Source: Methylocystis sp. SC2
GTDB lineage: Bacteria; Pseudomonadota; Alphaproteobacteria; Rhizobiales; Beijerinckiaceae
DNA length: 64,000 bases
Reading direction: 5' to 3'
Assembly: GCF_000304315.1 (NCBI RefSeq)
Contig: NC_018485.1
Location: forward strand, 3,504,501 to 3,568,500
In this document: one piece after another, positions 1 to 8,483 of the stretch
Numbering within the stretch: the stretch's first letter is position 1
How the letters are laid out: each line of letters opens with the position of its first letter
The notes under the pieces: model-generated
What the model saw: only the letters and a program-made list of their open reading frames with translations
Databases searched by the model: none
What the model was told of the DNA's origin: nothing
Program-made: the position numbers and the translations under genes

Positions 1-144
1 GCGGCGGTCTATTTCAAGAGCGCGAGGATTCCCGAGCGCGAGGCCGGTATGCTCGCCGTGACGCCCCCGCCGGCGATCGTCTACCTGCACGGGCCAAGAC
101 TCGAGCGTTCGTCGACCGAATTGCGCGCAGGAACGCGTTCCTGA
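1..144 (+). CDS. nadD: Nicotinate-nucleotide adenylyltransferase, 3' end only
   Basis: An open frame enters from the left edge and stops with TGA at 142-144, giving the last 47 residues of a protein. The segment HGPRLERSSTELRAG resembles the C-terminal end of NadD enzymes, where a hydrophobic strand is followed by the conserved SST.(I/L)R motif of the nucleotidyltransferase fold. NadD joins nicotinate mononucleotide to ATP in NAD synthesis. The tail after the motif is short, and the catalytic N-terminus lies outside the window, so the call rests on this one motif. Confidence 0.55.
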   Translation, partial: AAVYFKSARIPEREAGMLAVTPPPAIVYLHGPRLERSSTELRAGTRS

Positions 145-211
145 CGCGCTCCGGTCTCTCGAAGGCGCGATTTCGGCCGCGCCAGCTTCGCCTTCGGCGG
201 AAGCGCTGCCG

Positions 212-532
212 CTACTTTCGCTCGAAGAGCGGCAATATCCAGCGCTTATAGGCCCAGAAGCTCAGAGGAATGCCGACGAAGATCGCGACCCACATCAGCG
301 CCGAATTGTCCGTGCCGTGCTCGTAAAAGCCGCCGCCTTCGGTCACGGACTGCGTATAGGGATTACGCACAAAAAGCGTGATCGCGAATGAGCCGATAAG
401 GATCAGCGCCGTGGCGATGTAAAGGCTGCGCGGAATTACGAACTTCGGCAGCTGCGGCTGCGCCGGCGGCTCTTCGGGCCTGGGCGGCGGTGTTTCCTGC
501 GGCTTGCCCGCGTCTTGGGGTTCTTCGGTCAT
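212..532 (-). CDS. Small proline-rich membrane protein of unknown function
   Basis: A 106-residue protein. The first 30 residues are rich in proline, glutamate and glutamine and look disordered. They are followed by a hydrophobic segment at about residues 36-55, a polar loop with several glycines, and a second hydrophobic segment at about 78-96 ending in a basic tail (KRW..PLFERK). I do not recognise the family. It lies just downstream of rimO on the same strand, about 50 bases away, so it could be co-transcribed. The two membrane spans and the charged ends argue for a real inner-membrane protein; no function can be assigned. Confidence 0.6.
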   Translation of the reverse strand: MTEEPQDAGKPQETPPPRPEEPPAQPQLPKFVIPRSLYIATALILIGSFAITLFVRNPYTQSVTEGGGFYEHGTDNSALMWVAIFVGIPLSFWAYKRWILPLFERK

Positions 533-579
533 GGGCTTCTCTCCCGATATTCTGCGCTTGGCCCCAATATAGGGCTGCT

Positions 580-1929
580 TTAGGTCGCCGCGCCATAGAC
601 GTCATAGGCCTCGGCGCGCTCGATTTTCGCCGTGACGATGTCGCCCGCGCGCAACGGGCGCCGCGATGCGACGAAGGCCGCGCCGTCGATCTGCGGCGCG
701 TCGGCCTTGGTGCGGCCCTTGGCGAGCGCGCCTGAAGGGCCGCCGCCGGGCTCGTCGATGATGATTGAAAGGCGCTTGCCGACCTTGCGCTTCATCAGCC
801 GCGCGCTGATCGCCTGCTGCTTCGCCATGAAGCGCTTCCAGCGCGTCTCCTTCACCTCGTCGGGCACGGCGGGCAGGCCAAGCGCCTCGGCCGGGGCGCC
901 GGAGACAGGCTCATATTTGAAGGCGCCGGCGCGGTCGATCTCGGCCTCCTCCAGCCAATCGAGAAGATAGTCGAAATCCGCGTCGGTCTCGCCGGGGAAG
1001 CCGACGATGAAGGTCGACCGCAGCGCGAGGTCGGGACACGCGTCGCGCCAGGCTCGAATGCGCGCCAGGGTCTTTTCATCATTGGCGGGACGCTTCATGG
1101 CCTTCAGCACGTTCGGCGCGGCATGCTGAAAGGGAATGTCGAGATAGGGAAGGATTTTCCCCTCCGCCATCAATGGCATCACCTCGTCGACATGCGGATA
1201 GGGATAGACGTAGTGCAGGCGCACCCATAGGCCGAGATCGCCAAGCTCCCGCGCGAGATCGAGAAAGCGCGCGCGCACGCTGCGGTCGCCGAATTTGCTT
1301 TCGGCGTAGCGAATGTCGCGGCCATAGGCGCTCGTGTCCTGCGAGATGACGAGCAGCTCCTTGACGCCCGCGCGCGCCAGCTTTTCCGCTTCGCGCAGCA
1401 CGTCGGCGGCCGGCCGCGAGACAAGCGGCCCGCGCAGATGCGGGATGATGCAGAAGGCGCAGCTGTTGTCGCAGCCTTCCGAGATTTTCAGATAGGCGTA
1501 ATGGCGCGGCGTGAGCTTCACGCCCTGTTCGGGAAGAAGATCGACGAAGGGGTCATGCGCCGGCGCGGCGGCGCGATGCACTGCTTCGACCACGCTCTCA
1601 TATTGCTGCGGGCCGGTGATCGCCAGCACTTGCGGGAAGCGCGCCGTAATGGCCTCGGGCTCCGCGCCCATGCAGCCGGTGACGATCACCTTGCCGTTTT
1701 CGTTCAGCGCGGCGCCGATCGCTTCGAGCGACTCCGCCTTGGCGCTGTCGAGAAAGCCGCAGGTGTTGACGATGACGACGTCAGCCCCGGCGTGGCTGCG
1801 CGACAGCTCGTAACCTTCCGCGCGCAGCCGCGTGACGATCCGTTCGCTATCGACGAGGGCCTTCGGACAGCCGAGCGAGACGAAGGAGACGCGCGGGGCG
1901 GCGCTGAACGGCCTCTGTTGTTCCTGCAT
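580..1929 (-). CDS. rimO: Ribosomal protein S12 methylthiotransferase RimO
   Basis: RimO is a radical-SAM enzyme that adds a methylthio group to a conserved aspartate of ribosomal protein S12. The 449-residue protein shows the UPF0004 domain with three cysteines for the auxiliary [4Fe-4S] cluster (C21 in SLGCPK, C57 in NTCGF, C86 in TGCMG). The radical-SAM motif follows (C153, C157, C160 in [11 protein letters not shown]), and the protein ends in a TRAM-like RNA/protein-binding segment. Length fits the family. I chose ATG at 1929 because AAGGGG lies just upstream; an in-frame GTG five codons earlier is the alternative. Confidence 0.95.
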   Translation of the reverse strand: MQEQQRPFSAAPRVSFVSLGCPKALVDSERIVTRLRAEGYELSRSHAGADVVIVNTCGFLDSAKAESLEAIGAALNENGKVIVTGCMGAEPEAITARFPQVLAITGPQQYESVVEAVHRAAAPAHDPFVDLLPEQGVKLTPRHYAYLKISEGCDNSCAFCIIPHLRGPLVSRPAADVLREAEKLARAGVKELLVISQDTSAYGRDIRYAESKFGDRSVRARFLDLARELGDLGLWVRLHYVYPYPHVDEVMPLMAEGKILPYLDIPFQHAAPNVLKAMKRPANDEKTLARIRAWRDACPDLALRSTFIVGFPGETDADFDYLLDWLEEAEIDRAGAFKYEPVSGAPAEALGLPAVPDEVKETRWKRFMAKQQAISARLMKRKVGKRLSIIIDEPGGGPSGALAKGRTKADAPQIDGAAFVASRRPLRAGDIVTAKIERAEAYDVYGAAT

Positions 1930-1977
1930 GGCGCCCCTTGCCACGGGCGGGGCGTCTTTGCAATCGCGGGCTCAGCG

Positions 1978-2043
1978 TTACGCCGTCAGCGCGCCAATGA
2001 GAGCGAAGAGCGCGACGGCGGCAAAGATGATGGCGTGAACCAT
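1978..2043 (-). CDS. Possible 21-residue membrane peptide
   Basis: A 21-codon frame starting at ATG 2043 encodes an almost wholly hydrophobic peptide (MVHAIIFAAV then ALFALIGALTA). It has a good ribosome-binding site, GGAG, 8 bases upstream. A longer in-frame reading starting at 2253 exists, but its extra N-terminal part looks like chance translation. Nothing in the neighbourhood (rimO downstream, fabH divergent) suggests a role. Small single-span proteins of this sort are often missed; the evidence is only the binding site and the composition. Confidence 0.35.
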   Translation of the reverse strand: MVHAIIFAAVALFALIGALTA

Positions 2044-2277
2044 AAACGCAACTCCGACGGCCCCCCGAATTGGTGTAATTGTGCGCGCTTTAAGAAAGCG
2101 TTGAGGGCCCCGTTCAAGGCGAATTTCGGCGCTGGCGCAAAAAAGCCAATAAGTCAGCGACGATGAGGGCCCTTGCCGGAGCTCGAAAAGAAAAATTTGC
2201 GCTCGGCCTGAGCCGCTCTTAATGAATAGCGCCTCGCTACGAGCTTCAGCCACGCCGTCTCAAGGAAGCGCCACGTC

Positions 2278-3261
2278 TTGACGAATTCCATAGTTCTCGG
2301 AACCGGGTCTTATGCGCCGCAGCGCGTCATCTCCAACGTCGACCTCGAGAAGATCGTCAGGACGAACAATGAGTGGATCGTCAGCCGCACCGGCATCAAA
2401 GAGCGCCGAGTCGCCGCGGATCATGAGGCCACGTCGGATCTGGCCGCGGCCGCCGGGCGCGAGGCGCTGCAATTCGCCGGCGTAAAGCCCGACGACGTCG
2501 ACATGATCATCGTGTGCACCGTTACAGGCGATGCGCCGACGCCGTCCTGCGCATCTTTTGTTCAGGCGCAGCTCGGCGCGAAGAACGCCTTCGCTTTTGA
2601 CGTCGGCGCCGCCTGCGCCGGTTCGCTCTACGGTCTCTCGATCGCCGACCAGTTCATCAGAAGCGGCAAGGTCAAGCGCGCGCTGGTGATCGGGGCCGAG
2701 ACCCTCAGCCGCTTCGTCGATTGGACTAACCGCGAGACCTGCGTGCTGTTTGGCGACGCCGCCGGCGCGATTTTGCTTGGCGCCAGCGAAGAGGAAGGGC
2801 GTGGCCTGCTCGCCGCGAGCCTGCGCACCGACGGTTCGATGACGGGCATTCTCGGCATCTATGGCGGCGGCAGCCGCCGCCCGCCTTCCGCGGAAATGCT
2901 TGAAGAAAAGGCCGGCAAAATCAAGATGCGCGGGCGCGAGGTCTATAAGGTGGCGACGCGGCTGTTGCCTGAAGTGGTCGGCGACACGCTTGAAGCCGCC
3001 GGTCTGACCGCAGCCGACATCAATCACGTCATCGCCCACCAGGCGAATAAGCGCATCATCGAGTCCGCGATGCAGAATCTGGGCGTCCCCTTCGAGAAAT
3101 GCTGGATCAACATCGACCGCTACGGCAATACGTCGAGCGCCTCGATGCCGATCACGCTCGATGAGGCGAATCGCGCCGGAAGGCTGAAAAAGGGCGACGT
3201 CATCGCGATGATGGCGATCGGCGCGGGAATGACCTGGGGCGGCGCAGTGCTGCGCTGGTAG
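2278..3261 (+). CDS. fabH: 3-oxoacyl-ACP synthase III family protein (FabH-like)
   Basis: FabH condenses acetyl-CoA with malonyl-ACP to start fatty-acid synthesis. The 327-residue protein has the thiolase-fold catalytic triad: C113 in AACAGSLYGL, H254 in HQANKRI and N284 in YGNTSSAS, plus the C-terminal GAGMTWGGAVLRW typical of FabH. The start is TTG at 2278, with AAGGAAG about 10 bases upstream. It stands alone here, not next to plsX or ihfA as many housekeeping fabH genes do. It could therefore be a second, pathway-specific KAS III; the residues alone cannot decide that. Confidence 0.9.
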   Translation: MTNSIVLGTGSYAPQRVISNVDLEKIVRTNNEWIVSRTGIKERRVAADHEATSDLAAAAGREALQFAGVKPDDVDMIIVCTVTGDAPTPSCASFVQAQLGAKNAFAFDVGAACAGSLYGLSIADQFIRSGKVKRALVIGAETLSRFVDWTNRETCVLFGDAAGAILLGASEEEGRGLLAASLRTDGSMTGILGIYGGGSRRPPSAEMLEEKAGKIKMRGREVYKVATRLLPEVVGDTLEAAGLTAADINHVIAHQANKRIIESAMQNLGVPFEKCWINIDRYGNTSSASMPITLDEANRAGRLKKGDVIAMMAIGAGMTWGGAVLRW

Positions 3262-3309
3262 GCTTTCCTTTCGCGGCCGTCCAACTCCAAACTTCGTTGA
3301 CGCCAAACA

Positions 3310-3334
3310 GGCCTGCTTGACGCGGGCCTTTTTT
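3310..3334 (+). terminator. Rho-independent terminator after fabH
   Basis: GGCCTGC and GCGGGCC pair (one G-T wobble) around a TTGAC loop and are followed by six T residues. The position, about 50 bases after the fabH stop and before the sulfate operon, fits an intrinsic terminator. Confidence 0.75.
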
Positions 3335-3395
3335 CGCCTTGTGCCATCAATCTACTCATGCTACCGTTTTTATAGACTATTGGAGAGGCGTCACC

Positions 3396-4433
3396 ATGAG
3401 CGAGAATTTGCAGAAGAGTCTGGGTCTGGGAATTATAGGGGTCGTGGTTGCGCTCACGATGTTGGCGAGCGCGCATTCTCAAGCGGGCCAGACGTTCCTG
3501 AACGTCTCCTATGACCCGACGCGCGAACTCTATAAGGCGATTAATCCCGCGTTCGCGGCGGACTGGAAAGCCCGGACCGGCGAAACGATCGAACTTCTGG
3601 CGTCGCATGGCGGCTCGGGCGCGCAAGCGCGCGCCGTGATCGAGGGGCTGAACGCCGATGTCGTGACGCTGGCGCTCGCCGCCGACATTGACGCGATCGC
3701 CAGCAAGAGCGGCAAAATTCCGGTCGATTGGCAAAAGCGCCGACCGAATAACTCGTCGCCCTATACGTCGACGATCGTGTTTCTCGTCCGCAAGGGCAAT
3801 CCGAAAGCCGTCAAGGATTGGGACGATCTGGCCAAGCCCGGCGTCGCGGTGATCACGCCCAACCCCAAGACGTCGGGCGGCGCGCGTTGGAATTATCTTG
3901 CGGCCTGGGGCTATGGGCTGAAGAAATTCGGCGGCGACGAAGCCAAGACGAAAGATTTCGTCAAGGCGATCTACAAGAACGCCCCGGTCATGGACACGGG
4001 CGCGCGAGGCTCGACGATCACCTTCGCCCAGCGCGGCATCGGCGACGTGCTCCTTGCATGGGAGAACGAAGCCTTTCTTGCGCTGAAGGAATTTGGCGCT
4101 GACAAGTTCGAGATCGTGACGCCGCCGCAGTCCATTCTGGCGGAGCCGCCGGTCGCCGTCGTTGACGCCAACGCCGACGCCAAAGGCAACAGGCAGCTCG
4201 CGGAAGCCTATCTCGACTTCCTCTATTCGCCGCCGGCGCAGGCGATCATTGCGCGCAATTTCTATCGTCCCGTTCATCCGGAATATGCGGCGAAGGACGA
4301 CGTAAAGAAATTCGCCAAGATCGATTTCATCACCGTGGATAAAAGTTTCGGCGGCTGGGCGGCCGCGCAAAAGAAACATTTCGCCGACGGCGGCATTTTC
4401 GACGACATCCAGAAACAAGAGCTGACAAGGTGA
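3396..4433 (+). CDS. sbp: Sulfate ABC transporter, periplasmic sulfate-binding protein
   Basis: This is the periplasmic protein that captures sulfate (or thiosulfate) for import by the CysTWA transporter. The 345-residue protein has an N-terminal hydrophobic signal segment (about residues 9-28) ending in SAHSQA. The mature protein begins [13 protein letters not shown], with further family motifs [29 protein letters not shown] and DTGARGST. I chose ATG 3396 because GGAGAGG lies 8 bases upstream; earlier in-frame codons lack this. It overlaps the start of cysT by 4 bases (GTGA), so it is the first gene of the operon. Confidence 0.93.
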   Translation: MSENLQKSLGLGIIGVVVALTMLASAHSQAGQTFLNVSYDPTRELYKAINPAFAADWKARTGETIELLASHGGSGAQARAVIEGLNADVVTLALAADIDAIASKSGKIPVDWQKRRPNNSSPYTSTIVFLVRKGNPKAVKDWDDLAKPGVAVITPNPKTSGGARWNYLAAWGYGLKKFGGDEAKTKDFVKAIYKNAPVMDTGARGSTITFAQRGIGDVLLAWENEAFLALKEFGADKFEIVTPPQSILAEPPVAVVDANADAKGNRQLAEAYLDFLYSPPAQAIIARNFYRPVHPEYAAKDDVKKFAKIDFITVDKSFGGWAAAQKKHFADGGIFDDIQKQELTR

Positions 4434-5293
4434 CCTCCCCAGTCCTTGTCGGCAAAAACGCCCGACGCTTCACGGCGCCGGGCGTCATTCCTGGCTTCGG
4501 CCTGACCTTCGGCTATACGCTGATCTATCTTGGCGTGATCGTCCTCTTTCCGCTCGCCACGCTCATCTGGCAGTCATCGGGACTGGGATTTTCCGGGCTC
4601 TACGCGATCGCCTCGGAGCCGCGCGTCGCCGCGTCGCTGCGCACGACGTTCTTCATCTCCTTCGCCGCCGCGGTCGTCGATCTGTTCTTTGGCCTCATCG
4701 TCGCCTGGGTGCTCACAAGATACGATTTTCCCGGCCGTCGACTGCTCGACGCATTCGTCGATCTGCCCTTCGCGCTGCCGACGGCGGTCGCCGGCATTTC
4801 GCTTGCGGCGCTGTATTCGCCGAATGGCTGGTTTGGCGCGCCGCTCGCCGACTACGACATCAAGGTCGCTTACACCCGCTGGGGCATTCTGGTCGCGCTC
4901 ATCTTCATCGGACTGCCGTTCGTCGTGCGCACCGTGCAGCCGATTATTTCGGAACTTGAAGTGGAGCTGGAAGAGGCTTCCGCCACGCTCGGCGCGGGCA
5001 GGCTGCAAACCGTCATCCGTGTGATGCTTCCGCCCCTGGCGCCGGCGTTGCTCACCGGCTTCGCGCTCGCCTTCGCCAGATCCATTGGCGAATATGGGTC
5101 GGTGATCTTCATCGCCGGCAATATCGCTTACGTCTCCGAGATCGCGCCGCTGCTCATCGTCGTGAAGCTTGAACAATATGATGTCCCCGGCGCGACCGGG
5201 ATCGCGACCATCATGCTGGCGATTTCCTTCGCCGCGCTGCTTCTCATCAATCTGGTCCAGGCTTGGAGCCGCAGGAGATTCGGCCATGTCTGA
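4430..5293 (+). CDS. cysT: Sulfate ABC transporter permease CysT
   Basis: An inner-membrane permease of 287 residues with about six hydrophobic segments. It carries the binding-protein-dependent transport signature [21 protein letters not shown], where the conserved EAA loop docks on the ATPase. Together with CysW it forms the sulfate channel. It starts at GTG 4430, overlapping the stop of the binding-protein gene, and it overlaps cysW by 8 bases. The overlaps point to tightly coupled translation. Confidence 0.93.
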   Translation: MTSPVLVGKNARRFTAPGVIPGFGLTFGYTLIYLGVIVLFPLATLIWQSSGLGFSGLYAIASEPRVAASLRTTFFISFAAAVVDLFFGLIVAWVLTRYDFPGRRLLDAFVDLPFALPTAVAGISLAALYSPNGWFGAPLADYDIKVAYTRWGILVALIFIGLPFVVRTVQPIISELEVELEEASATLGAGRLQTVIRVMLPPLAPALLTGFALAFARSIGEYGSVIFIAGNIAYVSEIAPLLIVVKLEQYDVPGATGIATIMLAISFAALLLINLVQAWSRRRFGHV

Positions 5294-6176
5294 GATCGCG
5301 GTCACGTCCAGCGGCCGCGATCGCGGCGTCAAATTCCGGCCGGTCACGCATGACTCGTCGTTTGCGCGCTACGCGCTTATTGCGACCGCGGTGCTGTTTC
5401 TCGCCATCTTTCTTTTGGCGCCGCTTGCCATCGTCTTCGTCGAAGCCTTCAGCAAAGGGATCGGACCCTTTCTTATGGCGTTCGATGATCCAGACGCGCG
5501 CGCCGCGATCCGTCTGACGCTTCTTGTCGCGGCGATCGCCGTGCCGGCCAATCTTGTGTTCGGACTCGCAGCGTCCTGGTCGATCGCCAAATTTTCCTTT
5601 CCCGGCAAGAGCGTTCTCATCACGCTGATTGATCTGCCGTTCTCGGTATCGCCGGTCGTCGCCGGCCTCGTCTATGTGCTGGTGTTCGGCGGCCAGGGCC
5701 TCTTTGGCCCGTGGCTCGCGGCCCATGGCGTGCAGATCATTTTTGCCGTGCCCGGCATCGTGCTGGCGACGATCTTCGTCACCTTTCCTTTCGTTGCGCG
5801 CGAACTCATTCCGTTGATGGAGGAGCAGGGCAAGATTGAGGAAGAAGCGGCGCTCACGCTCGGGGCCTCCGGCTTCAAGACTTTTCTGACCGTGACGCTG
5901 CCCAACATCAAATGGGGCCTGCTGTATGGCTTGCTGCTCTGTAACGCCCGCGCCATGGGCGAGTTCGGCGCCGTTTCGGTCGTATCGGGTCACATACGCG
6001 GCTTGACCAATACAATTCCGCTTCAGGTGGAGATACTCTACAATGAGTACAATAATGTCGCCGCTTTCGCGCTCGCGGTTCTTCTTGCAGGCTTGGCGCT
6101 TGTCACACTCGGGCTCAAGACGTTCCTCGAATGGCGTCATGCCGACGCGCTCTCCGGACGCGCTCGCCGCCACTGA
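5286..6176 (+). CDS. cysW: Sulfate ABC transporter permease CysW
   Basis: The second permease of the sulfate importer, 296 residues. It has hydrophobic spans starting at about residue 28 and the EAA-loop signature [22 protein letters not shown], followed by [14 protein letters not shown], a segment characteristic of CysW/CysT. The true start is ATG 5286, inside the end of cysT. Upstream in-frame codons would add a tail read from the cysT message and are less likely. It overlaps the cysA start by about 38 bases. Confidence 0.93.
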   Translation: MSEIAVTSSGRDRGVKFRPVTHDSSFARYALIATAVLFLAIFLLAPLAIVFVEAFSKGIGPFLMAFDDPDARAAIRLTLLVAAIAVPANLVFGLAASWSIAKFSFPGKSVLITLIDLPFSVSPVVAGLVYVLVFGGQGLFGPWLAAHGVQIIFAVPGIVLATIFVTFPFVARELIPLMEEQGKIEEEAALTLGASGFKTFLTVTLPNIKWGLLYGLLLCNARAMGEFGAVSVVSGHIRGLTNTIPLQVEILYNEYNNVAAFALAVLLAGLALVTLGLKTFLEWRHADALSGRARRH

Positions 6177-7269
6177 AGCGAGTAAGCGCGGCGCGTCTAT
6201 TCGCATTGAGGGAGTCGAGCAGGATTTCGGCGCCTTTCCGGCCTTGCGCGACGTCAGCCTCGAGATTCAGCCTGGAGAACTCGTCGCGCTGCTCGGCCCT
6301 TCGGGCTCGGGCAAGACGACGCTGCTGCGTGTGATCGCGGGCCTGAATTCTCCCGATCGCGGGCGCGTTCTGTTCGACGGCGAGAACGCGACCAATCTTC
6401 GCGTGCAGGACCGCCATGTGGGCATGGTTTTTCAGAACTATGCGCTCTTCAAACATATGACCGTCGCCGACAATATCGCCTACGGTCTGAGAGTTCGTCC
6501 CAGACGCACGCGTCCCTCGCGGGCGGCGATCAAGGCGCGCGCCACGGAGCTTCTGCAGTTCGTGCAGCTCGACGGACTTGGCGGCCGCTATCCGGCGCAG
6601 CTTTCCGGCGGCCAGCGACAGCGCGTCGCGCTCGCGCGCGCGCTCGCCATCGAGCCGCGCGTGCTGCTGCTCGATGAACCTTTTGGCGCGCTTGATGCGC
6701 GCGTGCGCAAGGATTTGCGCCGCTGGCTGCGCGACATTCATAAGCAGACGGGATTGACGACGGTCTTCGTCACGCATGATCAGGATGAAGCGATGGAGCT
6801 TGCGGATCGCGTCGTCGTGCTCAACGAAGGCCGCATCGAACAGATTGGTACGCCTGAAGAACTTTACGACCGCCCGGCTTCGCCGTTCGTCATCTCCTTC
6901 GTTGGCGAAGCGGTCGCGTTGCCCGTCACCATCTCCGACGGCCACGTGACGTTCGGCGGCCGCGAATTGCACATCGACACCCACGGCTTGCGCAGCGGAC
7001 CGGCGAGAGTCTTCTTCCGCCCGGCGGACATCGCCGTCGCGGCTGAAGGGAACGGCGATCTTGAAGGACGCGTCGAGAGCCTGCGGCGCACGCCAGCCGG
7101 CGTTCGCGCCACGATCGCCATCGACGGCTATGATCAAACGCTTGAGATCGACTCGCCGCTCGACCGTTCGGCTTCGCTCGGCGGCCGCGTTCCGCTCTCG
7201 CTGGCGAAAGCCCGCATCTTTCCGGCGGACGAGAACGGCGACTATGTCAACGCCGGAGACGGCATTTGA
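6139..7269 (+). CDS. cysA: Sulfate ABC transporter ATP-binding protein CysA
   Basis: The ATPase that powers sulfate import, 376 residues. Walker A (GPSGSGKTT), Q-loop (VFQNYALF), ABC signature ([16 protein letters not shown]), Walker B ([12 protein letters not shown]) and the switch histidine (FVTHDQDEA) are all present, followed by a C-terminal TOBE-like regulatory domain. ATG 6139 (MPTRSPDAL) is the preferred start, giving an N-terminus of normal length. An earlier in-frame ATG would lie deep in cysW. The gene is immediately followed by the methyltransferase gene, whose TTG start overlaps the cysA stop. Confidence 0.93.
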   Translation: MPTRSPDALAATEASKRGASIRIEGVEQDFGAFPALRDVSLEIQPGELVALLGPSGSGKTTLLRVIAGLNSPDRGRVLFDGENATNLRVQDRHVGMVFQNYALFKHMTVADNIAYGLRVRPRRTRPSRAAIKARATELLQFVQLDGLGGRYPAQLSGGQRQRVALARALAIEPRVLLLDEPFGALDARVRKDLRRWLRDIHKQTGLTTVFVTHDQDEAMELADRVVVLNEGRIEQIGTPEELYDRPASPFVISFVGEAVALPVTISDGHVTFGGRELHIDTHGLRSGPARVFFRPADIAVAAEGNGDLEGRVESLRRTPAGVRATIAIDGYDQTLEIDSPLDRSASLGGRVPLSLAKARIFPADENGDYVNAGDGI

Positions 7270-8078
7270 GCGCGGCGCCTGCTGACGCGATTGATGAGAA
7301 GAACGCCGCCAACGACTGGAATTCGGCGCTCTATCTGAAATTCGAAGCGGAGCGCACGCGCGCCGCCCGCGACCTGCTCGCGCACGTGCCTTATTGCGAG
7401 ACCCGACGGGTTTTTGACCTTGGATGCGGACCTGGAAACAGCACCCGGCTACTCGCGATGAGCTTTCCCGGCGCTGACATCATCGGAATCGACAAATCCG
7501 ACAATATGCTAGCGGTCGCTCGCGCGTGCACGCCGACGGCGACGTTTATCAAAGAGGATATCGCGCATTGGCGGCCTTCCGAGCCGGCCGATCTCATCTT
7601 CGCCAATGCGGCGCTGCATTTCCTTCCCGATCATCGCGGGTTGATGACCAGGCTCTTGAGTTATTTGCGGCCCGGCGGACGTCTTGCGGTCCAGATGCCG
7701 AACAATACGCATGAGCTTTCGCACGCGGCGATGCGTATGGTCGCGGCGGATGGCCCCTGGGCGCCGCGTCTGCTTCCAGTCGCCAAGTCGATCATGGTGC
7801 TCGGTCCGCTCGAGGAATATTACAATCTACTCGCGCCGCTCTGCAGCACGATCAACATTTGGCAGACGGTCTATGTCCACCCGCTCGACGGCCCTGACGG
7901 CGTGGTCGAGTGGTTCGAAGGATCGGGCCTTCGTCCCTTCCTCGACTTGCTCGATTCAAATGAGCGCGTCGAATTTCTTGCGCGGTACAGAGGGAGGCTC
8001 GCACAGGCCTATCCGCGGCAACCGGACGGCAGAGTGCTTCTGCGGTATCCGCGCCTCTTCTTCGCCTTACAGAAATAG
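7266..8078 (+). CDS. tam: Trans-aconitate 2-methyltransferase
   Basis: A 270-residue class I SAM methyltransferase. The SAM-binding motif is [12 protein letters not shown], with post-motifs GIDKSDNM and [12 protein letters not shown]. The C-terminal segment [15 protein letters not shown] with the terminal RRLFF-like PRLFFALQK is characteristic of Tam, which methylates trans-aconitate, an inhibitor of aconitase. The TTG start overlaps the cysA stop, so the gene is translated as part of the sulfate-uptake operon. A link between sulfur import and a SAM-consuming enzyme is conceivable but is inference. Confidence 0.87.
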   Translation: MSAAPADAIDEKNAANDWNSALYLKFEAERTRAARDLLAHVPYCETRRVFDLGCGPGNSTRLLAMSFPGADIIGIDKSDNMLAVARACTPTATFIKEDIAHWRPSEPADLIFANAALHFLPDHRGLMTRLLSYLRPGGRLAVQMPNNTHELSHAAMRMVAADGPWAPRLLPVAKSIMVLGPLEEYYNLLAPLCSTINIWQTVYVHPLDGPDGVVEWFEGSGLRPFLDLLDSNERVEFLARYRGRLAQAYPRQPDGRVLLRYPRLFFALQK

Positions 8079-8162
8079 GGCGGCGGTCTGGTTTGATCGC
8101 CATGGCGGCGTACAATCCGACAAACTGTGACATTACTGCAACGCTTTCGCTCGATATATTTA

Positions 8163-8187
8163 TTTGTCTACTAAATCGATAGACAAA
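8163..8187. promoter_or_regulatory. Perfect 8-bp inverted repeat (possible operator)
   Basis: TTTGTCTA and TAGACAAA form a perfect palindrome separated by 9 bases in an AT-rich stretch. There is no following T-run, so a terminator for the upstream tam gene is unlikely. An operator for a dimeric regulator is plausible but unproven. Confidence 0.4.
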
Positions 8188-8399
8188 CAGATACGCTTTC
8201 GGTTTACTGCCTCTTGCGGCTTGGACGGAAAATGTTCGCGGAGGGGCGCCTCGGCGGACGAGAGAGAGCTGGAATGTCGAAGCGAAAATTAAGGCGCGGG
8301 CTGCAGTTGCGGCGTTTACTGTGGCTATTTCGCAACAGCGCAAGTCGAAAAATCGAGTTGACTAAAACATGAGCTTAACAGCTCAACCGTGACGGCATA

Positions 8400-8426
8400 C
8401 CGATATGTATAGCATTTACATATCGG
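8400..8426. promoter_or_regulatory. Perfect 10-bp inverted repeat upstream of porin
   Basis: CCGATATGTA and TACATATCGG are exact reverse complements around a 7-base spacer. The repeat lies about 57 bases before the porin ATG. It is not followed by a T-run. It may be a repressor or activator site, or a hairpin in the leader RNA. Confidence 0.5.
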
Positions 8427-8483
8427 CCCGTCGCTCAAAGCGCGTCAACCGGAGCTGGGTTAAGCGATACGGGACAAAAGTCG

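Larger units (their letters stand above)
8079..8483. other. 405-base regulatory gap before the fusion porin
   Basis: No convincing gene is seen. The stretch is AT-richer than its surroundings, notably around 8150-8185 and 8340-8425. It contains two separate perfect inverted repeats (listed individually) upstream of the porin start. It probably holds the porin promoter and operators. Confidence 0.5.

Noticed and set aside
2260..3306. 348-codon frame opposite fabH
   Set aside because: It is a shadow of fabH; the catalytic C-H-N triad lies on the + strand.
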